Origin: Roseateles violae
Lineage (GTDB): Bacteria > Pseudomonadota > Gammaproteobacteria > Burkholderiales > Burkholderiaceae_C
Direction: 5' to 3'
Length of the DNA: 64,000 nucleotides
Assembly (NCBI RefSeq): GCF_030410485.1
Contig: NZ_JAUHHC010000002.1
Location: forward strand, 976,320 to 1,040,319
A program made the position numbers and the translations under genes. The notes under the pieces were generated by a model that saw only the letters and a program-made list of their open reading frames with translations, did not search any database and was not told where the DNA came from. Positions 19,178 through 29,169 of this stretch are shown piece after piece; within the stretch, counting starts at the first letter, position 1; each line of letters begins with the position of its first letter.

Positions 19178-19504
19178 TGGCCCACTGTAAGCGCTGCACG
19201 CCCGGCGCTTCGGCCGGGGCAAGGATGCGCGCTTTGCGCTTGACGTTCCAGACCGTTCGCTTTTCGCAATACGAAACTCTCGCTTCAAGCTGTGAAAGAC
19301 GGGCTTGCTGCGGCGCCGCATTTTTTCTCATTATGGTGAAGCCAATTTCACGATACGGTTTTATTTTCTCAAGTGGTTGATTTTCAATAGGAAAATTTTA
19401 AGTCTTATATAAGACACAAGTCTCCCGCTGCGGATGCTCGCGGACTAATCTTGAGTCCAACAGATTCCTCTTTTCTTTCTTCCATCCATCAGCAGGAGAT
19501 GACC
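19178..19504 (+). promoter_or_regulatory. aceA control region, AT-rich
   Basis: A 327-bp stretch without a gene lies between the divergent GNAT and aceA. About 19318-19420 is far richer in A/T than anything else in the window. It holds TTGATT (19377-19382) and a TATATA core (19406-19411) inside a perfect palindrome. The spacing of these two is too long for one sigma70 promoter. TTTCAA at 19382-19387 with TATATA gives an 18-bp spacer and is the better guess. Confidence 0.55.
19402..19415. promoter_or_regulatory. Perfect 14-bp palindrome, candidate operator of aceA
   Basis: GTCTTATATAAGAC is identical on both strands and sits 90 bp before the aceA start, covering the likely -10 element. A dimeric repressor bound here would block transcription. 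The regulator is not known from this sequence. Confidence 0.6.
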
Positions 19505-20803
<1,299 letters not shown>

Positions 20804-20838
20804 TCCGGCGCGCTGATCCGCTCGGCGCCCCCAAAAGC

Positions 20839-20875
20839 AGAGCCCGGTCTCCTGTGCGGAGCCGGGCTCTTTTTT
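20839..20875 (+). terminator. Intrinsic terminator of aceA
   Basis: Long hairpin AGAGCCCGG (20839-20847) with CCGGGCTCT (20862-20870), extended inward by CTCC/GGAG around a TGTGC loop. A run of T follows directly. Confidence 0.92.
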
Positions 20876-20890
20876 CGTCGGGTCCTTCGT

Positions 20891-21064
20891 TCAGCGATCA
20901 TGATGCAGCGCCATCCACCAGCGGATATACCAGGGCGGCTTGCGATGCCGCCCGGCCGGCGGCGGCGCGGCCGCCTGGTGCTGCAGCGGCTGGGCGGGGC
21001 GGGCGACGCCGTAGCAGCCACGCTGGCGCATCGCTGCGGTGAGGATCTTGCTGGGCTGGCTCAT
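20891..21064 (-). CDS. Small hypothetical protein (57 aa)
   Basis: The ATG at 21064 has AGGAG with 7-base spacing. The product is basic, with MSQPSKILTAAMRQRG at the start, a Pro/Ala/Gln-rich middle and an aromatic C-terminus WYIRWWMALHHDR. No signal peptide or known domain is seen. The good ribosome site and separation from other genes favour a real gene, but I do not recognise the family. Confidence 0.45.
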   Translation of the reverse strand: MSQPSKILTAAMRQRGCYGVARPAQPLQHQAAAPPPAGRHRKPPWYIRWWMALHHDR

Positions 21065-21312
21065 GGCGAACTCCTGCGATGAATGCAAGCTTGACTCCAT
21101 TGCATAACGCGCACCGCCCGGCGGGCATAGTCCCGGCCCTTGCCGGCGGGTCGGAAAAGGACTACCGCTGGCGGCCCGGGCGCCGGCGTAGGACGCCGCC
21201 ACGGCGCCAAGCGCCTGAAGGCCGACGGCCGGGCCCGTCTCAGGCCGACGCGGCGCCGCCGCGGGCGGGGCTAAGGTGCTGTAGACCCTCAACTCGCGCT
21301 GGAGTTCCGATC

Positions 21313-21468
21313 ATGCTCAGCACCATCCTGCTCATCGTCCTCGTCCTCTTGCTGCTCGGCGCCGTGCCGGCCTGGCCCTACAGCCGCGGCTGGGGCTACG
21401 GCCCCGCCGGCGGCATCGGCCTGATCGTGCTGATCCTGCTGGTGCTGCTGCTGATGGGACGGATCTAG
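21313..21468 (+). CDS. DUF3309 family small membrane protein (51 aa)
   Basis: Typical of the family: MLSTILLIVLVLLLLGAVPAW, a short PYSRGWGYGPAGG loop, then a second hydrophobic helix ending MGRI. Two helices, function unknown; members are widespread in proteobacteria, often near stress and envelope genes. GGAG precedes the ATG at 21313. About 250 bp of GC-rich sequence lies upstream, containing CGTAGG at 21187-21192, a half-site of the repeated motif described in the findings. Confidence 0.88.
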   Translation: MLSTILLIVLVLLLLGAVPAWPYSRGWGYGPAGGIGLIVLILLVLLLMGRI

Positions 21469-21470
21469 CC

Positions 21471-22622
21471 CTACATCGACGCTTCCAGCATCGCGCGGTA
21501 GTCCTCGCGCGTGGCCAGGCGCGGGTTGGTCTTGTGGCAGTGGTCGGCCATTGCGCCGGCTATCACCTTGTCGAACAGGGCCGGCGTGACGCCCATCGCG
21601 GCCAAGCCCGAAGGCAGGCCCAGCCGTGCATTCATCGCCTTGATCGCCTCGGCCACCTCGTTGCCGGCCTCGTCGCAGCCGGCCAAGCCCATCGCATGGG
21701 CGATGCGGGCCAGGCGCCGGTCGCGGCGCATGCTTTCGGCCTGGGCGTTGAAGCGGATCACCGCGGGCAGGAAGACCGCGTTCAAGGTGCCGTGGTGCAG
21801 GCGCGGGTCGGCACCGCCCAGCGCATGGCTCAGCGAATGGACGCAGCCCAGGCCCTTCTGGAAGGCCATCGCGCCCTGCATGCTGCAGCTCATCATCTGC
21901 CAGCGCGCCTCGCGGTCCTCGCGGCCGTCGCGGGTCGCGCGCTCGATATGGGCCCAGCCGCGCGCCAGGCCGTCCAGCGCGATGCCGTCGGCCGGCGGAT
22001 TGACGGCCGCCGACATGAAGGTCTCCAGGCAATGCGCGATCGCATCCATGCCGGTGGCGGCGGTCAGCAGCGGCGGCAGGCCCATCGTCAGCTCGGGGTC
22101 GCAGATGGCGGCCTTGGGCATCAGCTCCCAGCTGTGGAAACCGAGCTTGCGGCCGTCGTCGACGATGATGATGGCGCCCCGCGCGACCTCGCTACCGGTG
22201 CCGGCCGTCGTCGGCACGGCGATCACCGGCGCCACCGCCTTGCTGATCCTGGGGCTGCCGCCCTCGATCGTCGCGTAGGTCTTCAGCGGGCCTTCATGCG
22301 TCGCGGCGATCGCCACGCCCTTGGCCAGGTCCATGCTGGAGCCGCCGCCGATGGCGACCAGGCCGTCGCAGCCCTGCTGACGGAACAGCTCGACCGCCTG
22401 GCGCACGGCCGCCTCGGTCGGGTTGGACGGCGTCTGGTCGAACACCGGCGGCGGGGTCTCGCCCCAGCCGGCCAGCGCCTTGGCCAGCACACCGGCCGCG
22501 CGAACGCCGGCGTCGCTGATCACCAGCGGGCGTCGCATGCCGACCCGCTCGCACTCCTGCGGCAGCAGCGCGGCAGCGCCGAAATCGATCTGAATATGGG
22601 TCAGGTACTGGATCAGGGCCAT
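21471..22622 (-). CDS. Iron-containing alcohol dehydrogenase (383 aa)
   Basis: Group III (iron) alcohol dehydrogenase fold. The nucleotide-binding part has GGGSSMDLAKG and PTTAGTGSEV. Metal ligands lie in TGMDAIAHCLE (Asp, His) and CVHSLSHALGG (His), and a later His completes the site. It oxidises an alcohol or reduces an aldehyde with NAD(P); the exact substrate is open, and a maleylacetate reductase-like role is possible but less likely. It diverges from the esterase operon with 79 bp between starts. Confidence 0.92.
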   Translation of the reverse strand: MALIQYLTHIQIDFGAAALLPQECERVGMRRPLVISDAGVRAAGVLAKALAGWGETPPPVFDQTPSNPTEAAVRQAVELFRQQGCDGLVAIGGGSSMDLAKGVAIAATHEGPLKTYATIEGGSPRISKAVAPVIAVPTTAGTGSEVARGAIIIVDDGRKLGFHSWELMPKAAICDPELTMGLPPLLTAATGMDAIAHCLETFMSAAVNPPADGIALDGLARGWAHIERATRDGREDREARWQMMSCSMQGAMAFQKGLGCVHSLSHALGGADPRLHHGTLNAVFLPAVIRFNAQAESMRRDRRLARIAHAMGLAGCDEAGNEVAEAIKAMNARLGLPSGLAAMGVTPALFDKVIAGAMADHCHKTNPRLATREDYRAMLEASM

Positions 22623-22701
22623 GGTCGTGTCTCGTTGGAATGGGTGAACCGCGCGCGCTCTGGCACACTGTCGCTCGCTTTATATCGCCCCGCAGCCCGA
22701 A

Positions 22702-23640
22702 TTGAGTAGCACCTTGTTGACACCGCGGATGGCCAGCGTGCTGGAGCGCATCCACCGCGCCAACCGCCCGGCCTTCCACACCCTGACGCCCAAGCAGGCG
22801 CGCATCGGCTATCTGATGGGCGCCGAGATCCTCGACCTGCCGCGCGCGCCGCTGCCGCGCATCGAGAACCTGCAGATTCCCGGCCCGGCCGGGGCGCTGG
22901 CGGCGCGGCTCTATGCGCCCAGCGACGCGCAGCTACCGGTGTTGCTCTATCTGCACGGCGGCGGCTTCACCATCGGCAGCCTGGAGACGCACGACAGCCT
23001 GTGCCGGCAACTGGCCCTGCGCAGCGGCGCGGCCGTCGTCTCGCTGGATTACCGGCTGGCGCCGGAGCACCGCTTCCCGGCAGCCGTCGACGACAGCTGG
23101 GCGGCGCTGCGCTGGCTGGCCGAGCAGGCTCAAGAGCTGGGCCTTGACGGCAGCCGCCTGGCCGTCGGCGGCGACAGCGCCGGCGGCACGCTGGCCGCGG
23201 TCAGCGCCCTGCATGCGCGCGACATCGGCCTGCAGCTGGCCCTGCAGCTGCTGATCACGCCGGGCGCCAGCGCCCATGCCGATACCGATTCGCACCGCCG
23301 CTTCGCCAAGGGGCATCTGCTCGACGCCGAATCGATCGCCTGGTTCTTCCGGCATTACATCGACGAAGCGCAGCGCAGCGACTGGCGCTTCGCCCCGCTG
23401 CTGGCCGAGGACCACGAGGGCCTGGCGCCGGCCTGCCTGATCCTCGCGGAGGCCGATCCGCTGGTCGACGAGGGCCTTGCCTATGCCGATCTCTTGCGCG
23501 CGAACGGCGTGCCGGTCGAGCTGGAGCTCTACCGTGGCGTCACCCACGATTTCATCAAGATGGGCCGCACTATTCCCGAGGCGCTGAGGGCGCTGGAGGT
23601 CTGCGGCCAGGCGATTCGAAAGGCTTTGTTCACCGAATGA
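22702..23640 (+). CDS. Alpha/beta hydrolase, hormone-sensitive lipase type (312 aa)
   Basis: Carboxylesterase of the HSL family. The oxyanion motif is HGGGFTIG (about 91-98), the nucleophile elbow is GDSAGG with the catalytic Ser, Asp lies in ADPLVDEG, and His in GVTHDFIKMG. It probably hydrolyses short-chain esters in the cytoplasm; no signal peptide is seen. The TTG at 22702 is taken as start, but an ATG at 22729 is equally possible. The stop overlaps the next gene's ATG by 4 bp. Confidence 0.9.
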   Translation: MSSTLLTPRMASVLERIHRANRPAFHTLTPKQARIGYLMGAEILDLPRAPLPRIENLQIPGPAGALAARLYAPSDAQLPVLLYLHGGGFTIGSLETHDSLCRQLALRSGAAVVSLDYRLAPEHRFPAAVDDSWAALRWLAEQAQELGLDGSRLAVGGDSAGGTLAAVSALHARDIGLQLALQLLITPGASAHADTDSHRRFAKGHLLDAESIAWFFRHYIDEAQRSDWRFAPLLAEDHEGLAPACLILAEADPLVDEGLAYADLLRANGVPVELELYRGVTHDFIKMGRTIPEALRALEVCGQAIRKALFTE

Positions 23641-24494
23641 AACGCAGCGACTTCCGCTTCACCGAACGGCTGCGCGTGCGCTGGGCCGAGATCGACGCCC
23701 AGCAAATCGTCTTCAACGGCCATTACCTGATGTATGTGGACACGGCCGTCGGCGGCTGGTGGCGCGCGCTGGCCTTGCCCTACGCCGACACCATGCAGGG
23801 CCTGGCCGGCGATCTTTACGTCCGCAAATCGACCCTGGAATACCTGGGCTCGGCCCGCTACGACGAGCAGCTCGACATCGGCGTGCGCTGCAGCCGCATC
23901 GGCAGCAGCTCGATGACGGTGGTCTGCGCGGTGTTCCGCGGCGAGGAGCTGCTGGTCCATGGCGAGCTGGTCTATGTGTTTGCCGATCCGGCCACGCAGA
24001 CCGCCAAGCCCATCCCGGCCGAGCTGCGCGCGGTGATCGAGGGCTTCGAGGCCGGCGAGCCGGTGATCGAGGTCCGGGTCGGCCGCTGGGCCGAGCTGGG
24101 CGAGGCCGCCGGCGCGATCCGCCAGGCGGTCTTCGTCGACGAGCAGAAGATCCCGGCCGAGATGGAATGGGACGCGGCCGACGAAAGCTGCCTGCACGCG
24201 GTCGCCTTCAACCGCTTCGGCCGGCCGCTGGCCACCGGTCGCCTGCTCGAGCATGTGCCGGGCGTGGCCAAGATCGGTCGCATGGCGGTCGTGCGCAGCA
24301 TGCGCGGCGGCCGCATCGGCCGCGAGGTGCTGGACGCGCTGATGCGCGAGGGCCGCAAGCAGGGCTTTGCCGAGGTGCTGCTGCATGCGCAGCTGTCGGC
24401 CGCCGGCTTCTACACCCGCGCCGGCTTCGTGCAGCGCGGCGCCGCCTTCGAGGAGGCCGGCATCGGCCATGTCGAGATGGTGCGGGCGCTGTGA
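23637..24494 (+). CDS. Two-domain protein: 4HBT hotdog thioesterase fused to GNAT acetyltransferase (285 aa)
   Basis: Residues 1-135 are a YbgC/4HBT-type acyl-CoA thioesterase (RVRWAEIDAQQIVFNGHYLMYVD, with the catalytic Asp). Residues 145-285 are a GNAT acetyltransferase (AIRQAVFVDEQKIPAEMEWD, RMAVVRSMRGGRIGREVL, GFYTRAGF), close to the ElaA type. The two parts are in one frame with no internal start. The enzyme may release or transfer acyl groups; its substrate is unknown. It is coupled to the esterase by ATGA, and its stop overlaps the next GTG start. Together the three genes form a small operon. Confidence 0.9.
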   Translation: MKRSDFRFTERLRVRWAEIDAQQIVFNGHYLMYVDTAVGGWWRALALPYADTMQGLAGDLYVRKSTLEYLGSARYDEQLDIGVRCSRIGSSSMTVVCAVFRGEELLVHGELVYVFADPATQTAKPIPAELRAVIEGFEAGEPVIEVRVGRWAELGEAAGAIRQAVFVDEQKIPAEMEWDAADESCLHAVAFNRFGRPLATGRLLEHVPGVAKIGRMAVVRSMRGGRIGREVLDALMREGRKQGFAEVLLHAQLSAAGFYTRAGFVQRGAAFEEAGIGHVEMVRAL

Positions 24495-24853
24495 GGGCGA
24501 GCGCTGCCATCGCGATCGGCGCTATCGCATCCGCCTTGCTGCTTGCTTCGGCGAGCGCATCGGCCGGCGAGGGCGCGGTGGAGGGCAAGGCCAAGGACTT
24601 CTGCTCGCGCCGTGGCAATCCCGAGGTGGTGCTGTCCGACTTCCGCGGCCAGGCCGAGTTCCTGCTCGTCGCGACGGTGCAGGACAAACGGGTGCAGAAG
24701 GTCCGGATGCAGCTCGTCCACAGCTCGGCGACCATGAGCGCCAAGGCCTATGCGGCCTATGTCGCCGCCTACACCGAGATGGCCCAGGCCTATGGCTGCG
24801 AGCGTGACGGGGTGTTCAAGCAGACGATCAAGCTCAAGGTCGGCCCGGCTTGA
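24491..24853 (+). CDS. Small secreted hypothetical protein (120 aa)
   Basis: The GTG at 24491 overlaps the previous stop by 4 bp. A signal peptide (about 1-26, ending in repeated Ala-Ser) leads to a mature domain of about 94 residues with two Cys (KDFCSRRG and YGCERDG) that could form a disulfide. I recognise no family. Its place in the esterase/thioesterase operon suggests an envelope role, which is inference only. The 3' end overlaps the convergent DUF4936 gene by 20 bp. Confidence 0.7.
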   Translation: MRASAAIAIGAIASALLLASASASAGEGAVEGKAKDFCSRRGNPEVVLSDFRGQAEFLLVATVQDKRVQKVRMQLVHSSATMSAKAYAAYVAAYTEMAQAYGCERDGVFKQTIKLKVGPA

Positions 24854-25103
24854 GTTCGGCGAAGCGCTCGCCATGCCGTTCGCCCTCGATGAAGGGCGCC
24901 AGCGCGGCGGCGATGCGGGCTTCGAGCTCGGGCTGCTCGGGCGCGTAGATCTCCATCCATGTCAGCCAAGCGCCGCCCTCATCGCGCTGCAGCAGGCGCA
25001 CCGGCGCCATGCCGCGCGCCGCGTCGAAGGCGGCGCGCGCCGCCGCCGCCAGCCCGGCGCGCAGCTTGTAGTAGACGTAGAGCTCGCCGGCGCCCTGGCT
25101 CAC
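24834..25103 (-). CDS. DUF4936 family protein (89 aa)
   Basis: Short conserved protein beginning MSQGAGELYVYYKLRAGL, with RLLQRDEGGAWLTWMEIYAP, matching the DUF4936 pattern found beside ygfZ in betaproteobacteria. The GTG at 25103 overlaps the ygfZ stop by 4 bp, so the two are coupled. A dimeric alpha-beta barrel-like fold is likely. Function unknown. Confidence 0.82.
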   Translation of the reverse strand: MSQGAGELYVYYKLRAGLAAAARAAFDAARGMAPVRLLQRDEGGAWLTWMEIYAPEQPELEARIAAALAPFIEGERHGERFAELKPGRP

Positions 25104-26002
25104 TGCGGCTCGCTCAGCGCATAGGGCAGCTCGCGCGGGCGCAGCAGCGGGCCGTCGGCGGCGCCCAGGTGCAGGCTGCCGCTGGCCAGCGCGGCGATCT
25201 TGGTCTCGGCCAGCAGCAGGCTCTTGCCCTCGCGCCGGGCCACGTTGGCGACCAGGCCGGCCGGCTGGCCCGGGTCCTCGCTGTGGAAGATCTCCTGGCC
25301 GGGCAAGGCCTGGCCCTCGTCCAGCTCGTACAGATAGGTGCGGCGCTTCAGGGTGCCGCGGTACTGGCTGCGCGCGACCACCTCCTGGCCCGGGTAGCAG
25401 CCTTTCTGGAAGTTGACGCCGCCCAGCAGCTCCAGGTTGAGCATCTGCGGCACGAACTGCTCGCTGGTCTCGGCACGCACCCAGGGCAGGCCGCTGGCCA
25501 GCTCCAGCCATTGCCAGTCGGCCTCGGTGATCGTCGGCAGGGCAGGCGCCGGCGCATCGGCCGGCTGGGCCAGCAGCCAGCGCGAGCGGCTGCCGTCGTC
25601 GGGCAGGCGGATGCGCACGGACTCGCCCTCGCGGCCGAGGCTCCAGCGCGCGCCCGGCGCCGGCGCCTCGATCAGGCCCCAGAGCTGCCAGTCGGCGCTG
25701 GCGTCGCTGAGCTTGCACTTGGCGCGCAGCACGAACATGGACAGGCGCTTCAGCAGCGTCGGCAGCAGCTCCAGCGGCAGCGCCAGCAGGATCTCATCCG
25801 TGCCGGCCTTCCAGCCGATCATCGTGGCCAGCAGCCGGCCCTTGGCCGAGCAGTAGCCGGCCAGCCGCGCCTCGCCCTCGCCGAGCAGCGCGAAGTCCTG
25901 GGTCAGCTGGCCGTGCAGGAATTTGGCGGCGTCCTCGCCCTGGGCGCGGATCAGGCCCAGCGTGTTCAGGCGCAGCGCGCCGGTCGTCATGGTTGTGCTC
26001 AT
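25100..26002 (-). CDS. ygfZ: Folate-binding Fe-S cluster protein YgfZ (300 aa)
   Basis: Folate-dependent factor that maintains certain [4Fe-4S] enzymes such as MiaB, related to the GcvT fold. The diagnostic motif NFQKGCYPGQEVVARSQYRG lies at about residue 200. The N-terminus GEDAAKFLHGQLTQDF and the middle YCSAKGRLLATM also match. ATGs at 26002 and 25990 are both possible. It diverges from mltG. Confidence 0.94.
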   Translation of the reverse strand: MSTTMTTGALRLNTLGLIRAQGEDAAKFLHGQLTQDFALLGEGEARLAGYCSAKGRLLATMIGWKAGTDEILLALPLELLPTLLKRLSMFVLRAKCKLSDASADWQLWGLIEAPAPGARWSLGREGESVRIRLPDDGSRSRWLLAQPADAPAPALPTITEADWQWLELASGLPWVRAETSEQFVPQMLNLELLGGVNFQKGCYPGQEVVARSQYRGTLKRRTYLYELDEGQALPGQEIFHSEDPGQPAGLVANVARREGKSLLLAETKIAALASGSLHLGAADGPLLRPRELPYALSEPQ

Positions 26003-26060
26003 GGCCGCGATTATCATCAGCGCCCGAAACAAGCAGGCGATCAGGGCCTTGAGGACGACG

Positions 26061-27059
26061 ATGAAGTTGCTGGGCAAGGCCCTTGTGGTGGTGCTGTTGG
26101 CGCTGGCCGGCGTGGCCGGCTGGGTCGGTTGGTGGCTGCAGGCGCCGCTGCGCCTGGCGACGCCTTCGGTCGAGCTGTCGATCGAGGCCGGCAGCTCGCC
26201 GCGCGAGGTCGCCCAGGCCTGGGTGCGCGCCGGCGTGCAGGAAGATCCGCGCCTGCTGTTCGAATGGTTCCGCTGGTCGGGCCAGGCCAAGGCCATACGC
26301 GCCGGCAGCTACGAGATCCACCAGGGCACGACGCCGCGCGAGCTGCTCGCCAAGATGGTGCGCGGCGACGAGGTGCTGGAGCAGCTGCGCCTGATCGAGG
26401 GCTGGACCTGGCGCCAGGTGCGCGCAGCGCTGGCCAAGGCGCCGTCGCTGAAGCAGGCCGGCGCGGCCCTGTCCGATGCCGAGCTGATGGCCGCGATTGG
26501 CGCGCCGGGCCAGGCGCCCGAGGGCCGCTTCTTTCCCGATACCTATGCCTACAGCCGCGGGGTCAGCGACCTGACCGTGCTCAAGCGCGCCTACCAGGCG
26601 ATGCGCCGCAAGCTCGAGGCGGCCTGGGCCGAGCGCGCTGAGGGCCTGCCGCTGAAGAGCGCCGACGAGGCGCTGATCCTGGCCTCCATCGTCGAGAAGG
26701 AGACCGGCGCGCCGGCCGAGCGCGGCCTGGTGGCCGCGGTCTTCGTCAACCGGCTCAAGCTGGGCATGCCGCTGCAGACCGATCCGACGGTGATCTACGG
26801 CCTGGGCGAGCGCTTCGACGGCAATCTGCGCAAGCGCGATCTGCTGGCCGACACCGAATTCAACACCTACACCCGGCCGGGCCTGCCGCCCACGCCGATC
26901 GCGATGCCGGGCGCGGCCTCGCTGCAGGCGGCCCTGCATCCGGCGAGCAGCAAGGCCTTGTACTTCGTCTCGCGCAACGACGGCAGCGGCCGCAGCGAAT
27001 TCAGCGAGGACCTGGCCGCGCATAATCGCGCCGTCAACAAATACCAGCGCGGCAGATAG
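26061..27059 (+). CDS. mltG: Endolytic peptidoglycan transglycosylase MltG (332 aa)
   Basis: Membrane-anchored enzyme that cuts nascent glycan strands and sets their length. One N-terminal helix (about 6-26) is followed by a LysM-like region (PRELLAKMVRGDE) and the catalytic YceG domain. ILASIVEKETG carries the catalytic Glu at about 212, followed by GLVAAVFVNRLKLGMPLQTDPTVIYG and TYTRPGLPPTPIAMPG. It starts the mltG-tmk-holB-pilZ-tatD cluster, a conserved order in gammaproteobacteria and betaproteobacteria. Confidence 0.95.
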   Translation: MKLLGKALVVVLLALAGVAGWVGWWLQAPLRLATPSVELSIEAGSSPREVAQAWVRAGVQEDPRLLFEWFRWSGQAKAIRAGSYEIHQGTTPRELLAKMVRGDEVLEQLRLIEGWTWRQVRAALAKAPSLKQAGAALSDAELMAAIGAPGQAPEGRFFPDTYAYSRGVSDLTVLKRAYQAMRRKLEAAWAERAEGLPLKSADEALILASIVEKETGAPAERGLVAAVFVNRLKLGMPLQTDPTVIYGLGERFDGNLRKRDLLADTEFNTYTRPGLPPTPIAMPGAASLQAALHPASSKALYFVSRNDGSGRSEFSEDLAAHNRAVNKYQRGR

Positions 27060-27065
27060 ATTCCA

Positions 27066-27686
27066 GTGGCAGGCAGATTCATCACCTTCGAAGGCATCGA
27101 CGGTGCCGGCAAATCGACCCATATCGCGGCGCTGACCGAGCGGCTGGCCGCCCAGGGCGAACTCGTCAACACCCGCGAGCCCGGCGGCACGCCGCTGGCC
27201 GAGACCCTGCGCGGCCTGTTCCTGAACAGCGGCATGGATGCGCTGACCGAGCTGCTGCTGGTCTTCGCCGGCCGGCGCGATCATCTGCGGCAGGTGATCG
27301 AGCCGGCGCTGGCCGCCGGCAAGACGGTGCTCTGCGACCGCTTCACCGACGCCAGCTTCGCCTACCAGGGCTTCGGCCGCGGCATGGACCTGGCCCAGTT
27401 GGCGACCCTGGAGCAATGGGTGCAGGCCGGCCGCCAGCCGGACCTGACCCTGTGGTTCGACCTGCCGGCCGCGCAGGCCGCGCAGCGCCGCGTGGGCCGT
27501 GAAGTCGGGGCGCGCGAGGCCGACCGCTTCGAGCAGCAGGATCTCGATTTCTTCGAGCGCGTGCGCGCCGGCTATGCGGCACGTGCCGCCGCCGCGCCCG
27601 AGCGTTTCGCCCGCATCGACGCCAGCGTCTTGGTGCCCGAGGTCTGGGCGCAGATCGTCGCGGTGATGGAGGCGCGGGGATGGTGA
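27066..27686 (+). CDS. tmk: Thymidylate kinase (206 aa)
   Basis: Phosphorylates dTMP to dTDP. P-loop [12 protein letters not shown] at 8-19, dTMP-binding [27 protein letters not shown] and a LID region with [16 protein letters not shown] are all present. The start is the GTG at 27066, six bases after the mltG stop. The 3' end overlaps holB by 7 bp. Confidence 0.96.
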   Translation: MAGRFITFEGIDGAGKSTHIAALTERLAAQGELVNTREPGGTPLAETLRGLFLNSGMDALTELLLVFAGRRDHLRQVIEPALAAGKTVLCDRFTDASFAYQGFGRGMDLAQLATLEQWVQAGRQPDLTLWFDLPAAQAAQRRVGREVGAREADRFEQQDLDFFERVRAGYAARAAAAPERFARIDASVLVPEVWAQIVAVMEARGW

Positions 27687-28702
27687 GCGGCGCCCTACCC
27701 TGGCTGGATCAGCCCTTGCGTCAGGCGCTGGCGACGGCGCGCTCGCATGCGCTGCTGATCCAGGGGCCGGCCGGCGTCGGCCAGTTCGACCTGGCCCTCT
27801 TGCTGGCCCAGTCCTGGCTGTGCGAGGCGCCGATCGAGCGCGCCGCCTGCGGCGAATGCCCGAGTTGCCGGCTGTTCCAGTCGCGCACCCATCCGGACTT
27901 CCAGCTGCTGATCCCGGAAGCGCTGCGCGAGCCGCTGGGCTGGGGCGCGCCGGAGGGCGAGGGTGGGGCAGGCGAGGCCAAGACCAGCAAGACCAAGCCC
28001 AGCCGCGAGATCAAGATCGACGCGGTGCGCGCGGTGCTGGGCTTTGCCCAGGCCAGCTCGGCGCGCGGCCGCGCCAAGGTGGTGGTGGTCTACCCGGCCG
28101 AGGCGCTCAACACCGTGGCTGCCAATGCCTTGCTGAAGACGCTGGAGGAGCCGGCCGGCCAGCTGCGCTTCGCGCTGGCCAGCATGGCGCCCGAGGCCTT
28201 GCTGCCGACCATACGCAGCCGCTGCCAGCCGGTGCCGCTGCCGCTGCCGCCGCGCGCCGCCGCGCTGCAATGGCTGGCCGGCGAGGGCGTCGACGAGGCG
28301 GAGGTGCTGCTCGATGCCGCCGGCGGCCGCCCGCAGCAGGCGCGCGACTGGTTCGAGGCCGGCCTGCGCGCGAAGAGCTGGCAGCAATTGCCGCAGCGCC
28401 TGCTGCGCGGCGATGCGACGGCACTGGCCGACTGGACCCAGCCGCGCGCGATCGACGCGCTGCAGCGCCTGTGCCACGACCTGCTGCGGCGCAGCCAGGG
28501 CGCGGCGCCGAGTTACTTCCCGGCCGAGTCGCTGCCGGCGCCGAAGCTGGCCGCGCCGCTGCATCGCTGGGACGCCGCCCTGCGCCAGGCGGCGCGCCAT
28601 GCCGAGCATCCCTTGAACCAGGGCCTGCTGATCGAGTCGCTGCTGGCCCAGGGTCAGCAGGCGCTGCGCGAGGCGATGGGCCCGCGCGCCCAACGGGCCT
28701 GA
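27680..28702 (+). CDS. holB: DNA polymerase III subunit delta-prime (340 aa)
   Basis: Clamp-loader stator subunit. The AAA+ fold has a degenerate P-loop [11 protein letters not shown] lacking Lys, normal for the non-ATPase delta-prime. A zinc module has four Cys (WLC...CGECPSC), followed by [23 protein letters not shown] and TIRSRC. An Ala/Gly/Lys-rich insert at about 90-112 is poorly conserved. The ATG at 27680, or the GTG three bases later, overlaps the tmk stop. Confidence 0.93.
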   Translation: MVSGALPWLDQPLRQALATARSHALLIQGPAGVGQFDLALLLAQSWLCEAPIERAACGECPSCRLFQSRTHPDFQLLIPEALREPLGWGAPEGEGGAGEAKTSKTKPSREIKIDAVRAVLGFAQASSARGRAKVVVVYPAEALNTVAANALLKTLEEPAGQLRFALASMAPEALLPTIRSRCQPVPLPLPPRAAALQWLAGEGVDEAEVLLDAAGGRPQQARDWFEAGLRAKSWQQLPQRLLRGDATALADWTQPRAIDALQRLCHDLLRRSQGAAPSYFPAESLPAPKLAAPLHRWDAALRQAARHAEHPLNQGLLIESLLAQGQQALREAMGPRAQRA

Positions 28703-28724
28703 CCGGCCGGGCTACACTGGGCCC

Positions 28725-29144
28725 ATGAACGAACCGTCCAAGCCCGCCGGCACGCCGCCGGCCCCCGGTGCCGCCCATGCCGCTGCGCCGGGCACGGCCG
28801 TCGCCGCGCGCGCCAGCGTGATCCAGCTGGTGTTCAAGGAAAAGGGCGCGCTCTATGCGGCCTATATCCCGCTGTTTGCCGAGGGCGGCCTGTTCGTGCC
28901 GACCACGCGCGACTACCAGCTCGGCGAGGACGTCTATCTGCTGCTGGCCCTGCCGGAGGACAACCAGCGCTATCCGGTCGCCGGCAAGGTCGCCTGGCTG
29001 ACGCCGGCCAATGCCTCGGGCGGCCGCACCCAGGGCGTCGGCGTGCGCTTCCCCGGCGACGAGAAGAGCCGGCTGATGAAGCTGAAGATCGAGGAGATCC
29101 TCGGCACGCAGATCTCCTCGGCCAAGCCGACGCAGACGATCTGA
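28725..29144 (+). CDS. pilZ: Type IV pilus assembly PilZ-domain protein (139 aa)
   Basis: PilZ fold from about residue 30: ASVIQLVFKEKGALYAAYIP, GGLFVPTTRDYQLGEDVYLLL, VAGKVAWLTP and TQGVGVRFPGDE. The Arg-x-x-x-Arg c-di-GMP-binding motif is absent, as in Pseudomonas PilZ, so it probably works by protein contacts in pilus assembly. The first 25 residues are Ala/Pro-rich. Its place between holB and tatD is the classical one. Confidence 0.93.
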   Translation: MNEPSKPAGTPPAPGAAHAAAPGTAVAARASVIQLVFKEKGALYAAYIPLFAEGGLFVPTTRDYQLGEDVYLLLALPEDNQRYPVAGKVAWLTPANASGGRTQGVGVRFPGDEKSRLMKLKIEEILGTQISSAKPTQTI

Positions 29145-29169
29145 ACCCTTTCCATTCGCGGGTTTTCTC

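Noticed and set aside
21187..21204. Motif copy CGTAGG-N6-CCACGG before DUF3309
   Set aside because: Only the left arm fits; could be chance in GC-rich DNA.
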